From Planctomycetota bacterium (GTDB taxonomy: Bacteria > Planctomycetota > UBA1135 > GCA-002686595): a stretch of 7,337 bases of DNA. The stretch spans positions 1-7,337 of the forward strand of contig JAPKBY010000078.1 of NCBI GenBank assembly GCA_028823185.1. Direction: 5' to 3'. Under the pieces are notes generated by a model. It was given only the letters and a program-made list of their open reading frames with translations. It did no database searches and was not told the origin of the DNA. Positions 6,332 through 7,337 of the stretch are shown here, piece after piece. The translations under genes were made by a program, and so were the position numbers. The first letter of the stretch is position 1; each line of letters starts with the position of its first letter.

Positions 6332-6448
6332 GTCCTCGATGCGGGCTTTAGCCGCAGGGCTTTATCCAGAGCGCTTCGTGTTCGGCCTCTCTCTACATCT
6401 CCGAAGAGAGTCTTGTCTCTGTAGGCCTCTTCTACCTAGAGTGCGTCG
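6332..6448. other. 117-bp intergenic region without a clear signal
   Basis: The gap between the Minf_1886-type gene and the transporter is pyrimidine-rich on the plus strand, with CT runs around 6386-6394. Two weak hairpins are nearby: CCGTC/GACGG at 6306-6318, still inside the upstream gene, and an imperfect GCGGGCT/AGCCGC at 6341-6355 with a bulged base. Neither is followed by a T-run. I see no convincing promoter or small gene. The transporter may be read from the upstream transcript or from a promoter I cannot recognise. Confidence 0.4.
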
Positions 6449-7337
6449 ATGACTGAACGCGCTCGCCCCAATGTCCTCTTGAGTCTGGCTTGTGTCGTCG
6501 TCCTCGTCGCTGGCCTACAAGCGGCAGGGAGCGTCCTCTTGCCCTTCTTGCTCTCAATCCTCTTGGCAGTGCTGGCCATGCCTGTCGTGCGGTGGCTGCA
6601 GGGGATGAAGATCCCTGCGACCTTCGCCGTGCTCTTGACGGTCTGCCTCTTGATCGCGCTCTTCACCGGGGTCGGGGTCGTCGTGGGCACGAGCGTTAAT
6701 GATTTCAGTGACAAGCTGCCCGTCTATGAAGAGCTGCTGAGGGAGAAGATCGCTGAGCTAGGGCAGGGCACTCCGCTGCCGGAGCTTGGTGATTGGTTTG
6801 ATCCGGGGGCCGCCTTCTCTTTTGCCGGGCAGATCTTGAACGGCCTCGTCGGCGTGCTCTCAAATCTCTTTCTGATCCTCTTGACCACCGTCTTCATCCT
6901 GCTTGAATCGGCAGGGATACCGAGCAAGCTGAGGGCTGCCTTCCCTGGTGATGGTGAGCCGTTAACAAAGGCCTCCGCTGTGGGCCGTAGCGTTCAGGCC
7001 TACTTAGGTGTGAAGACCTTGATGAGCTTGGCGACGGGTGTTTGTGTCGCGCTCTTGGTCGGTGCGCTCGGGCTCTCGCACCCAGCGCTCTGGGGGCTCA
7101 TCGCCTTCCTCTTGAACTTCGTCCCGAGCATCGGTTCGATCATCGCCGCGTTCCCGGCCGTCTTGCTCGCGCTCGTTGAGCTGGGCTCTGGAGAGGCCCT
7201 CGCGATCCTGATCGGCTTTGTCGTGATCAACATGGTCATTGGCAATGTGATCGAGCCTCGCCTCATGGGGCGCAAGCTCGGACTCTCTCCGCTGGTCGTT
7301 TTCTTGTCCTTGCTCTTCTGGGGCTGGGTCTGGGGCC
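6449..7337 (+). CDS. AI-2E / PerM-family membrane transporter, N-terminal 296 residues (runs off the right edge)
   Basis: The frame opens with ATG at 6449 and stays open to the window end. An in-frame stop at 6437-6439 leaves little room for an earlier start; a weak AGAG lies seven bases upstream. The layout fits the AI-2E (formerly UPF0118/DUF20) family. Hydrophobic segments lie near 9-30, 31-48 and 57-81, then a soluble stretch (about 82-127) with acidic residues, then more hydrophobic segments near 128-152, 190-209, 212-241, 250-267 and 281 onward. Family hallmarks are ALWGLIAFLLNFVPSIGS at 213-230 and GNVIEPRLMGRKLGLSP at 265-281. Members include the AI-2 exporter TqsA and Na+/H+ antiporter-like proteins; the substrate here cannot be read from sequence. 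The usual length is about 340-400 residues, so roughly the last quarter or less is missing. Co-direction with the upstream genes suggests, but does not prove, a shared transcript. Confidence 0.9.
   Translation, partial: MTERARPNVLLSLACVVVLVAGLQAAGSVLLPFLLSILLAVLAMPVVRWLQGMKIPATFAVLLTVCLLIALFTGVGVVVGTSVNDFSDKLPVYEELLREKIAELGQGTPLPELGDWFDPGAAFSFAGQILNGLVGVLSNLFLILLTTVFILLESAGIPSKLRAAFPGDGEPLTKASAVGRSVQAYLGVKTLMSLATGVCVALLVGALGLSHPALWGLIAFLLNFVPSIGSIIAAFPAVLLALVELGSGEALAILIGFVVINMVIGNVIEPRLMGRKLGLSPLVVFLSLLFWGWVWG

Noticed and set aside
6306..6355. Rho-independent terminator after the Minf_1886-type gene
   Set aside because: The stems are short (5-6 bp) or bulged and no T-run follows either.
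6386..6435. Regulatory RNA or tandem repeat in the CT-rich stretch before the transporter
   Set aside because: Only 4-6-bp complementary segments with mutually exclusive pairings are visible, as expected by chance in CT/GA-rich sequence.
1..7337. A new defence, mobile or biosynthetic system across the window
   Set aside because: There is no transposase, integrase, nuclease, toxin-antitoxin pair, repeat array or linked biosynthetic set; five of the seven genes belong to recognisable families and none suggests such a system.

Overview
The window looks like chromosomal DNA from a bacterium of the Planctomycetota (PVC group). The strongest lineage marker is the gene at 5909-6331. It matches what I remember of the Minf_1886 / TIGR04138 family, which is largely restricted to Planctomycetes and Verrucomicrobia. 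A very large exported TPR protein with an embedded zinc-metallopeptidase domain fits the same group. The DNA is fairly GC-rich and gene-dense. I see no tRNA, rRNA, CRISPR array, insertion sequence, phage gene or other sign of a mobile element.

Layout, left to right. (1) 1-385, minus strand: the first 128 codons of a lipoprotein gene that runs off the left edge. (2) 386-462: a short divergent intergenic region with a 10-bp perfect palindrome and a candidate promoter. (3) 463-3423, plus strand: a secreted protein of about 986 residues with TPR-like repeats, a central HExxH metallopeptidase domain and more TPR-like repeats. (4) 3420-4154, minus strand: a class I SAM-dependent methyltransferase that overlaps the previous gene tail-to-tail by 4 bp. 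(5) 4182-4829, plus strand: thymidylate kinase (tmk), divergent from the methyltransferase across only 27 bp. (6) 4819-5868, plus strand: DNA polymerase III delta-prime subunit (holB), overlapping tmk by 11 bp. (7) 5909-6331, plus strand: the Minf_1886-type protein. (8) 6449 to the right edge, plus strand: the first 296 codons of an AI-2E/PerM-type membrane transporter.

The genes fall into two groups. The left pair (lipoprotein and TPR-metallopeptidase) is divergent, and both products carry export signals, so they may share regulation and a location in the cell envelope; that is inference. The right group (tmk-holB-Minf_1886-transporter) is co-directional. tmk and holB are almost certainly translationally coupled, and together they link dTTP supply with the replisome clamp loader, a pairing seen in many bacteria. 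The methyltransferase between the two groups has no evident functional link to either side.

Most of the window is ordinary housekeeping sequence, and I found no convincing new defence, mobile or regulatory system. The points most worth a second look are the exported TPR-peptidase-TPR protein with its divergent lipoprotein partner, several substitutions in normally conserved thymidylate kinase motifs, a possibly leaderless start at 463, and the uncharacterised lineage-restricted gene downstream of holB.
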